Source: Fidelibacterota bacterium
GTDB lineage: Bacteria; Fidelibacterota; Marinisomatia; SCGC-AAA003-L08; GCA-2689995
DNA: 49,088 nt
Direction: 5' to 3'
Assembly: GCA_014381925.1 (NCBI GenBank)
Contig: JACNKR010000071.1
Span: 1-49,088, forward strand
Positions 8,463 through 17,335 of this stretch are shown piece by piece. The position numbers and the translations under genes were made by a program. The notes beneath the pieces were generated by a model that was not told the DNA's origin, ran no database searches, and was given only the letters and a program-made list of their open reading frames with translations. Position 1 is the first letter of the stretch. Each line of letters begins with the position of its first letter.

Positions 8463-9312
8463 ACGAATTATATCTTTTATAGGAATTTTTGTTATTATCA
8501 TTGGCATTTATTATTTAGGAAATGGTAATATATTTGTAAATGATAAAAATACTATTTTTGTATCCGTAATTATTGTTTCATTAACAATTAGCTTTTACAT
8601 TCAAAAAGCAAGGTCTGGTGAAGAAATTTATCTTAGACCACTTGCTGCACTTAAAGCAATTGAAGAAGCTGTTGGAAGAGCAACTGAAATGGGTAAATCT
8701 GTTTTATTTGTTCCTGGTATTTCAGATATGGATCAAGTTGAAACGGTTTCTGGTATGGTCGTTTTAGGACATGTAGCAGAGATGACAGCAAGTTATGAGA
8801 CCGGGTTAAATGTTCCTGTATCTAAAGCAATTGTAATGGAAGCTGCTCGAGAAACGACGAGTGAGGCATATTTAAGAGCTGGAAGACCAGATTTATTCTA
8901 CGATGACATGGTTCATTATGTTACTGAAGATCAGTTTGCATATGCCGCAGGTGTAAATGGAATAATGATGAGAGAAAAACCTGCAGCCTGTTTTTATCAA
9001 GGTAAATTTTATGCTGAATCTTTAATTTTTGCTGAAACAGGAAATTCTATTGGTGCAATTCAAATAGCTGGAACTGGTTCACAAGCTCAAATCCCATTTT
9101 TTGTAACTGCTTGTGATTATACATTAATCGGTGAAGAGTTTTTTACTGCAAGTGCATATTTGTCCGGAAAACCAGAGATGCTTGGGAGTATAAAAGGTCA
9201 GGATATTGTGAAATCATTAATAATGATATCAATTATTACCGTTTTATTTTTGGATGTATTTAATCAATTTGGAATATTAAATTTTAATATTACTAAATTT
9301 TTAACATTTTAA
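8455..9312 (+). CDS. Membrane protein resembling DUF6754, unknown function
   Basis: 285 residues. Two N-terminal helices (about 5-22 and 33-48) are followed by a soluble, alanine/glycine-rich domain, PLAALKAIEEAVGRATEMGK to IAGTGSQAQIPFFVTACDYT, and a C-terminal helix (about 253-270). I tentatively connect it with proteins annotated DUF6754. The soluble part contains VLFVPGISDMDQVETVSGM and a run of conserved-looking glycines and acids, but no catalytic motif that I can name. The start codon overlaps the end of the preceding gene. It is part of the seven-gene block inside the peptide transporter operon. Confidence 0.65.
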   Translation: MDKRIISFIGIFVIIIGIYYLGNGNIFVNDKNTIFVSVIIVSLTISFYIQKARSGEEIYLRPLAALKAIEEAVGRATEMGKSVLFVPGISDMDQVETVSGMVVLGHVAEMTASYETGLNVPVSKAIVMEAARETTSEAYLRAGRPDLFYDDMVHYVTEDQFAYAAGVNGIMMREKPAACFYQGKFYAESLIFAETGNSIGAIQIAGTGSQAQIPFFVTACDYTLIGEEFFTASAYLSGKPEMLGSIKGQDIVKSLIMISIITVLFLDVFNQFGILNFNITKFLTF

Positions 9313-9326
9313 TAAAGGAATTATAA

Positions 9327-10346
9327 ATGCTAAAACGAATTATCCCACTTTTAATTGTAGTATCAATTGGGTTTTTAACTTTATTTGGACATTTTATAAA
9401 TGTCCAATCCATTCAAGATTTTGTTAATGATGATTCTACTCAATGGTTTGATATTATAGCTTCTTTTTCTATATTTTTAGGTGTACTTAATTTAATTAAA
9501 TTACAATCATTAAATATTATTCGAAAAAAGAAAAATTGGCAATACAGTTTACTCGCAGTGTTATCTTTTTTTCTTGTAATATTTGCTGGTTTCTTTTTTA
9601 GGGGTACAAATTATGTTGAATTATCAGGAATTCAAAATAAAGAGGAGCTTTCTTTTGTTGTATCAAAATTAACCAATTCTCCCCAAGAACAAATCTTATC
9701 AAATATTAATTCTGCTGAGGCAGAATATGAAATCCCTAAAATTTATATGTCTGAATCTTCTGCAGAGTCATTATTAAATGAATTGTTACCTTTTGCGGAA
9801 TCTGGTGAAGTTAAACAAAAAAAATGGGGAGCACATTTAAATACAGAGGGATCCTTGTTTTATTGGATCTTTGATTATATATTTACACCATTATCAGCAA
9901 CAATGTTTGCATTATTAGCATTTTTTGTTGCGTCTGCTTCATATAGAGCATTTAGAATTCGAAACTTTGAAGCAACATTATTATTAGTTTCTGGGATTAT
10001 TTTAATGTTAGGAAGAGTTCCAGTGGGGGCATTAATTCCTGCTTGGATTATTGGGTATATTTGTGTTTTAGGAATAGGGGCAGGCATTGCACCATTTATA
10101 AAAAATAGACAAACTTTATTAGGAATAATTTTGATTCTATTTATGATAAATACAGGCTTTGCTTTTTTAAATGATTGGAACCCTGAAGCACCATCTTTCT
10201 TATTTTTACCAAATTTACAAAATTGGATTTTTACTGTACCAACTGTTGCTGGTGCAAGAGCAATGATGATTGGAATTGCTTTAGGTATTGTGGGTACTTC
10301 ATTTAGAATTATTACGGGATTGGAAAGATCCTTTTTAGGAGAATAA
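9327..10346 (+). CDS. Polytopic membrane protein, unknown
   Basis: 339 residues with about eight predicted helices. Three lie in the first 95 residues, then comes a soluble segment (about 96-170) with ELSFVVSKLTNSPQEQ, then a five-helix block to the C-terminus containing MLGRVPVGALIPAWIIGYI. A ribosome site (aaagga) lies before the ATG. It matches no transporter family known to me. Its position between the DUF6754-like gene and two further membrane genes suggests it is a membrane subunit of the same assembly. A long reverse-strand reading frame (9875-10357) is a shadow of this gene. Confidence 0.65.
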   Translation: MLKRIIPLLIVVSIGFLTLFGHFINVQSIQDFVNDDSTQWFDIIASFSIFLGVLNLIKLQSLNIIRKKKNWQYSLLAVLSFFLVIFAGFFFRGTNYVELSGIQNKEELSFVVSKLTNSPQEQILSNINSAEAEYEIPKIYMSESSAESLLNELLPFAESGEVKQKKWGAHLNTEGSLFYWIFDYIFTPLSATMFALLAFFVASASYRAFRIRNFEATLLLVSGIILMLGRVPVGALIPAWIIGYICVLGIGAGIAPFIKNRQTLLGIILILFMINTGFAFLNDWNPEAPSFLFLPNLQNWIFTVPTVAGARAMMIGIALGIVGTSFRIITGLERSFLGE

Positions 10347-10347
10347 A

Positions 10348-11193
10348 ATGGAATCAATAAAAAATTTATTTATTAATATTGGTACAATAAATAGAAGGTG
10401 GATTTTTCTAATTGTAGGTCTTTCTGTATTATTACCTTTATTATTTCCTATTAATATCCCCATTCAACCTACTTCACATTCACAACAGGTTTATAATGCA
10501 TTAAATAGTTTAGAACCAAACTCTAATATATTGCTTTCGTTTGAATATGGTCCAAGTACTAAGCCTGAGATTCATCCAATGGCTATTAGTGTGCTTAGAC
10601 TATTATTTGAAAAAGGACATAAAGTATATGCAATGGCATTATGGCCAGATGGGTTATTTATGTCCCAAGATGCTTTTAAACAGGTTGCAAAGGAGGAATA
10701 TAATAAAAAATATGGTGTGGATTATGTGAATTTGGGGTTTAAACCAGGAAATGAAGCAGTCGTAAAAGGTGTAGCATCTGATATCCGAAAGCTATATACA
10801 GTTGACTCTCAAGGCATATTGGTTAAAGATATAGAAATGATGGAGGGCATACAAAATATAAACGATTTTGATTTTGTATTTAGTTTTTCTGCAGGGTATC
10901 CTGGTTCAAAAGAATGGCTACAATTTGCTACAGACCCAAATAATATTCCATTATCAACAGGATGTACTTCAATTCAAGTAACTGAAATTTTACCCTATGT
11001 TGAAAATGAACAAATATTAGGCGTACTTGCAGGTATGCCTGGAGCTGCAGAATTTGAAAATTTAATAGGTAAAGCAGGATCTGCAACTGGATTAATGGCG
11101 GCTCAATCTTTTGCACATATTATAATTATTTTATTTATAATTTTAGGAAATTTAACTTATTACTTTACGCGTAAAAAAGGACGGAAATATTAA
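10348..11193 (+). CDS. Membrane-anchored protein with large extracytoplasmic domain, unknown
   Basis: 281 residues. One helix near the N-terminus (about 19-36) and one near the C-terminus (about 254-275) bracket a soluble domain of about 215 residues. That domain starts with QVYNALNSLEPNSNILLSFE, and VVKGVASDIR and SAGYPGSKEWLQFA look structurally conserved. The topology suggests a domain outside the cytoplasm, held by two anchors. A strong aggag ribosome site lies in the end of the preceding gene, one base from it. The function is not recognised. The end overlaps the next ATG by one base. Confidence 0.62.
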   Translation: MESIKNLFINIGTINRRWIFLIVGLSVLLPLLFPINIPIQPTSHSQQVYNALNSLEPNSNILLSFEYGPSTKPEIHPMAISVLRLLFEKGHKVYAMALWPDGLFMSQDAFKQVAKEEYNKKYGVDYVNLGFKPGNEAVVKGVASDIRKLYTVDSQGILVKDIEMMEGIQNINDFDFVFSFSAGYPGSKEWLQFATDPNNIPLSTGCTSIQVTEILPYVENEQILGVLAGMPGAAEFENLIGKAGSATGLMAAQSFAHIIIILFIILGNLTYYFTRKKGRKY

Positions 11194-12044
11194 TGAATAA
11201 TATCGAAATAATTGGTGCATGGATTTCAGTTCTATTTACCTTATCAATATTAAGTTATTTATATAAAGATAATCCATTTTATAAATCGGCAGAGCATATA
11301 TTTGTTGGTGTTTCAGCTGGGTATTGGGCATCAACTTTTTTCTGGACCCAAGTATATCCTAATTTATTTGGACGACTTTGGCCAGCATCTCAAATGAATA
11401 GTAATGATAGTTTCTTATTAACAATATGGTATTTCCCTTACCATGTAATTAGAAATTTATCAACATTATTTGGATTAGTAAAAAATGATATTTTTCCATT
11501 AACAGGTATTGAAAGTGGATTTGAAGAAATTTCATTTAGTTATTTAATTCCATTTTTTTTAGGAATGTTTATGCTCATGAGATTAATTAAGAAATTATCA
11601 TGGTTAGCTCGGTGGGCGATTGCATATACCGTCGGAATGGCTGCAGGGCTTAGATTCTACGGGTTTTTAAGTTCTGATATTGTTGAACAGATTAAAGGCT
11701 CTACAATTGATTTAAGTGCGGGGCCTATTGAAATAATAAATAGTTTAATCTTAATTTTTGGTACATTAACTGGATTATTATATTTTTTCTTCTCAAGAAA
11801 AGATACGGGTTTGATAAGTAAGTTTAGTAAAATAGGTATCTATTTTTTAATGATATCATTTGGAGCATCTTTTGGTTTTGCAGTTATGGGACGGATTTCA
11901 TTGTTGATAGGTCGATTTAATTCACTTATTGAATATAATGGAAAAGAGTATTATTATAGTTCTCTTTGGGTTTTAGTTTTTATGATTGTAACATTAGCTT
12001 ATTGGACATTTAAGAATAATGATAAACAAGAGTCGGTTAATTAA
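11193..12044 (+). CDS. Polytopic membrane protein, unknown
   Basis: 283 residues with about seven or eight hydrophobic helices. The N-terminal region contains YKSAEHIFVGVSAGYWAST, with a polar Ser-Ala-Glu-His stretch entering the membrane, which may be functionally important. Later SWLARWAIAYTVGMAAGLRF carries two arginines near the membrane surface. No family name can be given. It is translationally coupled to the preceding gene (TAATG) and followed at once by the ATPase gene of the peptide importer, so it is the last of the seven embedded genes. Confidence 0.65.
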   Translation: MNNIEIIGAWISVLFTLSILSYLYKDNPFYKSAEHIFVGVSAGYWASTFFWTQVYPNLFGRLWPASQMNSNDSFLLTIWYFPYHVIRNLSTLFGLVKNDIFPLTGIESGFEEISFSYLIPFFLGMFMLMRLIKKLSWLARWAIAYTVGMAAGLRFYGFLSSDIVEQIKGSTIDLSAGPIEIINSLILIFGTLTGLLYFFFSRKDTGLISKFSKIGIYFLMISFGASFGFAVMGRISLLIGRFNSLIEYNGKEYYYSSLWVLVFMIVTLAYWTFKNNDKQESVN

Positions 12045-12050
12045 TTGAAA

Positions 12051-13025
12051 ATGAATCAACCAATTTTACAAGTTAAAAACCTAAAAACCTATTTTAAAAC
12101 AGATAATGGAGTTGCTCATGCCGTAGATGATGTTTCATTTAATCTAAATGCAGGTGAGACTTTGGGAATAGTAGGTGAATCGGGTTGTGGAAAATCAGTT
12201 ACTTCATTATCTATAATGAGATTAATTGATCAACCACCAGGTTTTTTTGCAGGTGGTGAGATTTTATTTAAAGGTGAAAATCTCTTAGATATGAATGATG
12301 ATCAAATGAGAAATATTAGAGGAAATAAAATTTCTATGATATTTCAAGAGCCAATGACATCTTTAAATCCAGTTTTTACAATAGGCAACCAAATTATTGA
12401 AGCTATTCAATTACATCAAAAATTAGATTTTGAAAAATCTAGAAAAAAAGCGATTGAAATGTTAGATTTTGTAGGGATTCCTGCACCAGACCAAAGGATA
12501 GATGAATACCCGCACCAATTATCTGGTGGAATGAGGCAGAGAGTGATGATTGCTATTTCCTTGTCATGTAATCCTGAAATACTAATTGCTGATGAACCAA
12601 CAACAGCATTGGATGTTACAATACAAGCACAGATTTTAGAATTAATTCAGCAATTACAAAATGAATTAAATTTAGCTGTGATAATGATAACGCATGACTT
12701 AGGTGTAATTTCGGAAATATGTAATAGAGTAATCGTAATGTATGCAGGGCAAGTTGTAGAACAGGGTACGATAAAAGAAATTTTTAAATCACCTAAACAT
12801 CCATATACTAAAGGATTAATGAAATCTATTCCTATAATAGGTGAAAATAAAAATACAGAATTATATAATATTAAAGGATTAGTTCCAAATGCAACTGAAT
12901 TTCCAAATGGATGCCATTTTCATCCAAGATGTGAATTTGTGGTAAATAAATGTAAAGAGCAATTACCAAATATTGAATCAATAACAAATAATAGTGAACA
13001 TGTAGTTCGATGCTGGGAAGCGTAA
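12051..13025 (+). CDS. Peptide ABC transporter ATP-binding protein (OppD/DppD type)
   Basis: ATPase of the peptide importer. Walker A is GESGCGKS, the Q loop is FQEPMTSLNPV, the signature is LSGGMRQRV, Walker B is ILIADEPTTALD and the switch His is in ITHDLG. The C-terminal oligopeptide domain has four cysteines (GCHFHPRCEF, NKCKEQ, VRCWEA) as in other OppD/DppD proteins. The start could also be TTG at 12045, directly after the preceding stop; ATG 12051 gives the usual N-terminus. No second ATPase (OppF/DppF) is present in the window. The importer's binding protein and permeases lie 7 kb upstream in the same run. Confidence 0.92.
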   Translation: MNQPILQVKNLKTYFKTDNGVAHAVDDVSFNLNAGETLGIVGESGCGKSVTSLSIMRLIDQPPGFFAGGEILFKGENLLDMNDDQMRNIRGNKISMIFQEPMTSLNPVFTIGNQIIEAIQLHQKLDFEKSRKKAIEMLDFVGIPAPDQRIDEYPHQLSGGMRQRVMIAISLSCNPEILIADEPTTALDVTIQAQILELIQQLQNELNLAVIMITHDLGVISEICNRVIVMYAGQVVEQGTIKEIFKSPKHPYTKGLMKSIPIIGENKNTELYNIKGLVPNATEFPNGCHFHPRCEFVVNKCKEQLPNIESITNNSEHVVRCWEA

Positions 13026-13043
13026 ATAAAAAGGAATCTAACT

Positions 13044-14564
13044 ATGAATGAAATTTTAACACAATTAAGAATAAAAGAATCTAATCTAGGATGTGGAGTT
13101 GGAGGAGCACCTTCATTTGCAACTGGAAATGGAGGAATATTAGAGTCATTTAATCCAACAACGGGTGAAAAATTAGCCGAAATTAAAATGGGTTCAGAGG
13201 CTGATTATGAAACCGCAGTAAAAGAATCTTTAAAAGCTTTTGATTCTTGGAGAATGGTGCCTGCACCAATTAGAGGTCAATTAATATTGAAAATGGCAAA
13301 TGAGCTTAGGGATAAGAAAGATTTATTAGGAAGCTTAGTTGCATTGGAAATGGGTAAGATAAAGGCTGAAGGAGATGGTGAAGTTCAAGAAATGATTGAC
13401 ATTGCAGATTTTGCAGTTGGATTATCTCGGCAATTATATGGTCTTACTATGCATTCGGAGAGACCATTACATCGAATGTATGAACAATGGCATCCTCTTG
13501 GAATTGTTGGTGTAATCTCTGCATTTAATTTTCCGGTAGCTGTTTGGGCATGGAATGCATTTATTGCTGCTGTATGTGGAAATATTACGCTTTGGAAACC
13601 ATCATCTAAAACGCCTTTATGTGCAGTTGCCATTCAAGAGTTATGCAATGATGTATTAAAACGAGAAGGTTATCCTGCAATTTTTAATATGATTATTGGT
13701 CGTGGTTCTACAATTGGTGAAAAAATGATCAATGATAAAAGAGTTTCATTAATTTCAGCAACAGGCTCAACAAAAATGGGTAAACGAATTGGCGAAGTTG
13801 TTGGTGGAAGGCTAGGAAAGACAATACTTGAATTAGGTGGAAATAATGCAATTATTGTAGATGAGTCTGCTAATATGGATATAACTATTCCAGGAATTGT
13901 ATTTGGATCTGTTGGAACTGCTGGGCAAAGATGTACAAGTACACGAAGAATATTTGTTCAAAAAAACATGAAAGATAAACTTGTTAAAAGTCTGATTAAT
14001 GCATATAAACAAGTACCAATTGGAGACCCTTTATCAAGTGATACTTTAATGGGTCCTCTTATTGATGACTCTGCAATTACAGATTATAAAAATGCATTAG
14101 AAAAAGCAATTCAAGAAGGTGGAGAAATAGTTTATGGTGGAAATGTTTTAGATAGAGCTGGGTCTTTTGTGGAACCAACAATTGTTTTAGCGAAAAATGA
14201 ATTTAAAATTGTACAGGAAGAAACCTTTGCACCAATTTTGTATATTATTGAATATGATACAATTGAAGATGCAATGAGAATGCATAATGATGTTCCTCAA
14301 GGATTATCATCATCAATATTTACAAATAATATTATGAACTCTGAGAAATTTCTTTCACATATGGGAAGTGATTGTGGTATTGCAAATGTAAATATTGGTA
14401 CATCGGGTGCTGAAATTGGTGGTGCGTTTGGCGGTGAAAAAGAAACAGGTGGGGGGCGTGAGTCTGGTTCAGATGCGTGGAAAGCATATATGCGAAGACA
14501 AACAAATACAATTAATTGGAGCACGGAATTACCGTTAGCTCAAGGTATATCATTTAACTTATAA
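13044..14564 (+). CDS. Aldehyde dehydrogenase, ALDH7 / aminoadipate-semialdehyde (P6C) dehydrogenase type
   Basis: NAD(P)-dependent oxidation of alpha-aminoadipate semialdehyde (in equilibrium with piperideine-6-carboxylate) to alpha-aminoadipate. Antiquitin-type features are AFNFPVAVWAWNAF, the catalytic base Glu263 in LELGGNNAI and the nucleophile Cys297 in AGQRCTSTRR. The C-terminus GGAFGGEKETGGGRESGSD is typical of ALDH7 and unlike most other ALDH classes. The 506-residue length is normal. A ribosome site (aagga) precedes the ATG. The following gene is L-lysine 6-aminotransferase, whose product is exactly this enzyme's substrate, which strongly supports the assignment. Confidence 0.9.
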   Translation: MNEILTQLRIKESNLGCGVGGAPSFATGNGGILESFNPTTGEKLAEIKMGSEADYETAVKESLKAFDSWRMVPAPIRGQLILKMANELRDKKDLLGSLVALEMGKIKAEGDGEVQEMIDIADFAVGLSRQLYGLTMHSERPLHRMYEQWHPLGIVGVISAFNFPVAVWAWNAFIAAVCGNITLWKPSSKTPLCAVAIQELCNDVLKREGYPAIFNMIIGRGSTIGEKMINDKRVSLISATGSTKMGKRIGEVVGGRLGKTILELGGNNAIIVDESANMDITIPGIVFGSVGTAGQRCTSTRRIFVQKNMKDKLVKSLINAYKQVPIGDPLSSDTLMGPLIDDSAITDYKNALEKAIQEGGEIVYGGNVLDRAGSFVEPTIVLAKNEFKIVQEETFAPILYIIEYDTIEDAMRMHNDVPQGLSSSIFTNNIMNSEKFLSHMGSDCGIANVNIGTSGAEIGGAFGGEKETGGGRESGSDAWKAYMRRQTNTINWSTELPLAQGISFNL

Positions 14565-14582
14565 AATTTATTAGGAGAAATT

Positions 14583-15899
14583 ATGGGAGTTTTAGCAACG
14601 AATGTTAGAAATGTATTAAATAAAAATTTATTAGCCGATGGTTTTGATCCAATAATGGATTTAGATAAAAGTCATGGGTCGTGGATTGTTGATGAGCGAG
14701 ATGGAAAAGAATACTTGGATATGTTTTCAATGTTTGCTTCTGGAGCAGTTGGTTATAATCATCAAAAAATTCATGCAATTAAAGATAAATTAGCAAAAGC
14801 TGCAATTCATAAACCAACATTATCAGATGTTTATAATACAATGTTTGCTGAATTTTTAGAAACATTTAATGAAATTGCAATTCCAAGTTATTTAAAACAT
14901 GCTTTTTTTATTGAAGGCGGTGCACTTGCAGTTGAAAATGCATTAAAAATTGCATTCGATTGGAAAGTTAGAAGAAATATGGAAAAAGGCATTACAGAAA
15001 TAGATACAAAGATTATCCATTTTAAACAGGCATTTCATGGAAGAAGTGGATACACTTTGTCATTAACAAATACGACGGATCCTCGAAAAACAATGTATTT
15101 TCCTAAATTTGATTGGCCTCGAATTAATAATCCATATTTACGATTTCCAATTACTGAATCTGTTTTAAACGATGTAAAAAAAGCTGAAGAAGTTGCTTTA
15201 AATCAAATTAAATCGGCAATCGAAAATGATCCAAATGGGATGGCTGCAATTTTAATTGAACCAATTCAAGGTGAAGGTGGAGATAATCAATTTAGAGATG
15301 AGTTCTTTGTCGCATTGAGAGAATTATGTGATGATAATGATATGCTTTTAATCTTTGATGAAGTTCAAACAGGATTAGGAATTACCGGCAAAATGTGGGC
15401 TCATGAACATTATTCAGTTAAACCCGATATTATTGCTTTTGGTAAAAAATCTCAAGTTTGTGGGGTTCTTGCTGGCGAACGAATTTTAGAAGTTGATAAT
15501 AATGTTTTCACTGAGTCAAGTCGAATAAATTCTACATTTGGTGGAAACTTAGTTGATATGGTCAGGTTCCAAGCAATTTTAGAAATTATAAAAGATGAAA
15601 ACTTAGTTGAAAATGCAAAAGATATGGGAGATTATTTACTTCAACAAATTAAAGGTTTAATGGTAGAATTCCCTGGATTTGTTACAAATGCAAGAGGATT
15701 AGGATTATTTTGTGCATTTGATTTACCGTCAGGAACGGAAAGAGATGATGCATGGGCTGAAATGATGAAAAATAATTTATTAATATTACCTTCTGGTGAT
15801 CAATCAATTCGCTTCAGACCTCATCTAAATGTGACAAAAGAAGATTTAGACAAAGCAATTGAAATCACAAAAGAATCTCTTGGGAATTGTTTGAAATAA
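14583..15899 (+). CDS. lat: L-lysine 6-aminotransferase (lysine epsilon-aminotransferase)
   Basis: PLP-dependent class-III aminotransferase that moves the epsilon-amino group of lysine to 2-oxoglutarate, giving aminoadipate semialdehyde. Recognisable LAT features are MFSMFASGAVGYNHQKI, the DEVQTGLGITGKMWAHEH segment (with the PLP-binding Asp) and FGKKSQVCGVL, where Lys288 or Lys289 forms the internal aldimine. RINSTFGGNLVDMVRFQ is also characteristic. The 438-residue length is normal. A strong aggag ribosome site lies before the ATG. With the upstream ALDH7-type gene it forms a two-step lysine-to-aminoadipate pathway, downstream of a peptide importer. Confidence 0.92.
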   Translation: MGVLATNVRNVLNKNLLADGFDPIMDLDKSHGSWIVDERDGKEYLDMFSMFASGAVGYNHQKIHAIKDKLAKAAIHKPTLSDVYNTMFAEFLETFNEIAIPSYLKHAFFIEGGALAVENALKIAFDWKVRRNMEKGITEIDTKIIHFKQAFHGRSGYTLSLTNTTDPRKTMYFPKFDWPRINNPYLRFPITESVLNDVKKAEEVALNQIKSAIENDPNGMAAILIEPIQGEGGDNQFRDEFFVALRELCDDNDMLLIFDEVQTGLGITGKMWAHEHYSVKPDIIAFGKKSQVCGVLAGERILEVDNNVFTESSRINSTFGGNLVDMVRFQAILEIIKDENLVENAKDMGDYLLQQIKGLMVEFPGFVTNARGLGLFCAFDLPSGTERDDAWAEMMKNNLLILPSGDQSIRFRPHLNVTKEDLDKAIEITKESLGNCLK

Positions 15900-15902
15900 C
15901 TG

Positions 15903-16580
15903 ATGGGAATCCTCTATATTGTTGCAACCCCAATTGGAAATTTAGGGGATTTAACATTCCGTGCTGTTGAATTATTAAATGAAGTTGACATCATTGCTAC
16001 TGAGGATACGCGTCAAACTAAAAAGCTTTTAAATCATTACGCAATTGATTCTAAAATGGTTTCTTATCATGAATGGAACGAAATTGAAAGAGCAATTGAA
16101 TTATGTAATGAAATTCAAAATGGGAAATCAATTGCTTTAGTAACCGACGCAGGAACTCCTTGTATATCTGATCCTGGTTTTAGAATTGTAAGGCAAGCAC
16201 AAAAGCAAAATATAAAAATAAGAACAATACCAGGTGCAAACGCTGGAATATCAGCCCTATCAATTTCGGGTTTACCATCAGATAGTTTTTTCTTTGATGG
16301 ATTTTTACCCAAAAAAAAAGGGCGTAAAACAAGATTAGAATTTTTATCAACATTGGATTGCTCAATTATTTTATATGAATCTCCTCATCGAATATTAAAA
16401 ACATTGATAGATATTCATAATTATTTAGGAAATCGTTTTGTTTCTATCTCTAGAGAATTAACAAAGAAATTTGAAGAAGTTGAAACGAAACAAATTATTG
16501 AATTAATTGATAAATATGAAAATAAAAAAGCAAAAGGTGAATTTGTGTTAATTATCGCAAAAGAAGGATTTATTCTTTAG
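15903..16580 (+). CDS. rsmI: 16S rRNA (cytidine1402-2'-O)-methyltransferase
   Basis: SAM-dependent methyltransferase that 2'-O-methylates C1402 in the decoding centre of 16S rRNA. Typical motifs are LYIVATPIGNLGDLTFRA at the N-terminus, ATEDTRQTKKLLNHY, ALVTDAGTPCISDPG (SAM binding) and FDGFLPKKKGRK, then ILYESPHRILKTL. The 225-residue length matches the core family without a C-terminal extension. The ATG follows the lysine aminotransferase stop by three bases and thymidylate kinase follows after one, so it is likely in the same transcript. Confidence 0.93.
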   Translation: MGILYIVATPIGNLGDLTFRAVELLNEVDIIATEDTRQTKKLLNHYAIDSKMVSYHEWNEIERAIELCNEIQNGKSIALVTDAGTPCISDPGFRIVRQAQKQNIKIRTIPGANAGISALSISGLPSDSFFFDGFLPKKKGRKTRLEFLSTLDCSIILYESPHRILKTLIDIHNYLGNRFVSISRELTKKFEEVETKQIIELIDKYENKKAKGEFVLIIAKEGFIL

Positions 16581-16581
16581 A

Positions 16582-17184
16582 ATGCTTATTTCATTTGAAG
16601 GAATAGATGGGTGTGGTAAAACAACTCAAATAAATTTATTAAAAGAAAAGTTTGATTTTCAAGAAATAAAATATATTTCGATAAGAGAGCCGGGTAGTAC
16701 ACCGATTTCTGAACAAATTAGAGATATTTTATTAAATCCAAGAAATACAGAAATTGCATCTGAAACAGAGTCTTTACTCTTTGCTTCTGCTAGAGCGCAA
16801 ATAATTAATGAAATAATAATTCCTGCTCTAAATGAAGATAAAATTGTTATTTGTGATCGATTTATCGATAGTACGATTGCATATCAAGGTTATGGTCGGG
16901 GAATGGATATAAAAAAATTGGAAAATATTAATTTATTTGCAATACAAAAAGTTATTCCCCAGTTTACATTTTATTTAGATATTTCTGTAGAAGAAAGTCA
17001 GCTACGACTTTCACAAAATGGTTTAGATCGAATGGAATCTTCGGGGTATAAATTTTTTAATAAAGTTAGAAATGGTTATCTTCAAATTGCTAAATCTAAT
17101 AATAAGCGCGTGCATGTTATAAATGGATTGAAATCAAGAGAAGATATTTTTTCTTCTATTTTATCCATATTAGAATTGGATTGA
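16582..17184 (+). CDS. tmk: Thymidylate kinase
   Basis: Phosphorylates dTMP to dTDP. P-loop EGIDGCGKTT at residues 5-14, the DRF motif with DRFIDSTIAYQGYGRG (substrate binding) and the YLDIS strand are all present. The LID region contains RMESSGYKFFNKVRNGY. The 200-residue length is normal. The TGA stop lies inside the left arm of an inverted repeat that continues into the intergenic region. Confidence 0.94.
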   Translation: MLISFEGIDGCGKTTQINLLKEKFDFQEIKYISIREPGSTPISEQIRDILLNPRNTEIASETESLLFASARAQIINEIIIPALNEDKIVICDRFIDSTIAYQGYGRGMDIKKLENINLFAIQKVIPQFTFYLDISVEESQLRLSQNGLDRMESSGYKFFNKVRNGYLQIAKSNNKRVHVINGLKSREDIFSSILSILELD

Positions 17185-17239
17185 AATTCAATTAATAAAT
17201 CTTTTTAAATTATAAGTACATAAAAAGGTTGAATTTCAA
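17181..17239. repeat. Nested inverted repeat after tmk
   Basis: TTGAAATTCAA (17181-17191) is matched perfectly by TTGAATTTCAA (17229-17239), and inside it CTTTTTA (17201-17207) matches TAAAAAG (17221-17227). The left arm includes the tmk stop codon. It may be a weak terminator or an RNA structure; there is no clear T-run after it. Confidence 0.5.
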
Positions 17240-17251
17240 CTATATGTAAAT

Positions 17252-17290
17252 AATGATTATATATCTTTACATTTTAAATTTATAATCATT
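17252..17290. repeat. Second inverted repeat upstream of miaB
   Basis: AATGATTATA (17252-17261) is complementary to TATAATCATT (17281-17290) around a 19-base loop, about 45 bases before the miaB start. It lies directly after the nested repeat of 17181-17239, so most of the 151-base gap is palindromic. It could form a leader structure or an operator. Confidence 0.4.
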
Positions 17291-17335
17291 TTATTATTAA
17301 TCATCATTCAAAATAAAATAATAATTAAATAAGAT

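Noticed and set aside
9875..10357. 160-residue minus-strand open frame
   Set aside because: It lies wholly inside a well-supported membrane protein gene in an AT-rich region and has low-complexity composition without a plausible start site.
17182..17184. TGA stop of tmk read as selenocysteine because an inverted repeat follows
   Set aside because: The kinase is complete at 200 residues and the codons after TGA quickly reach further stops; the hairpin does not sit at the usual bacterial SECIS spacing.
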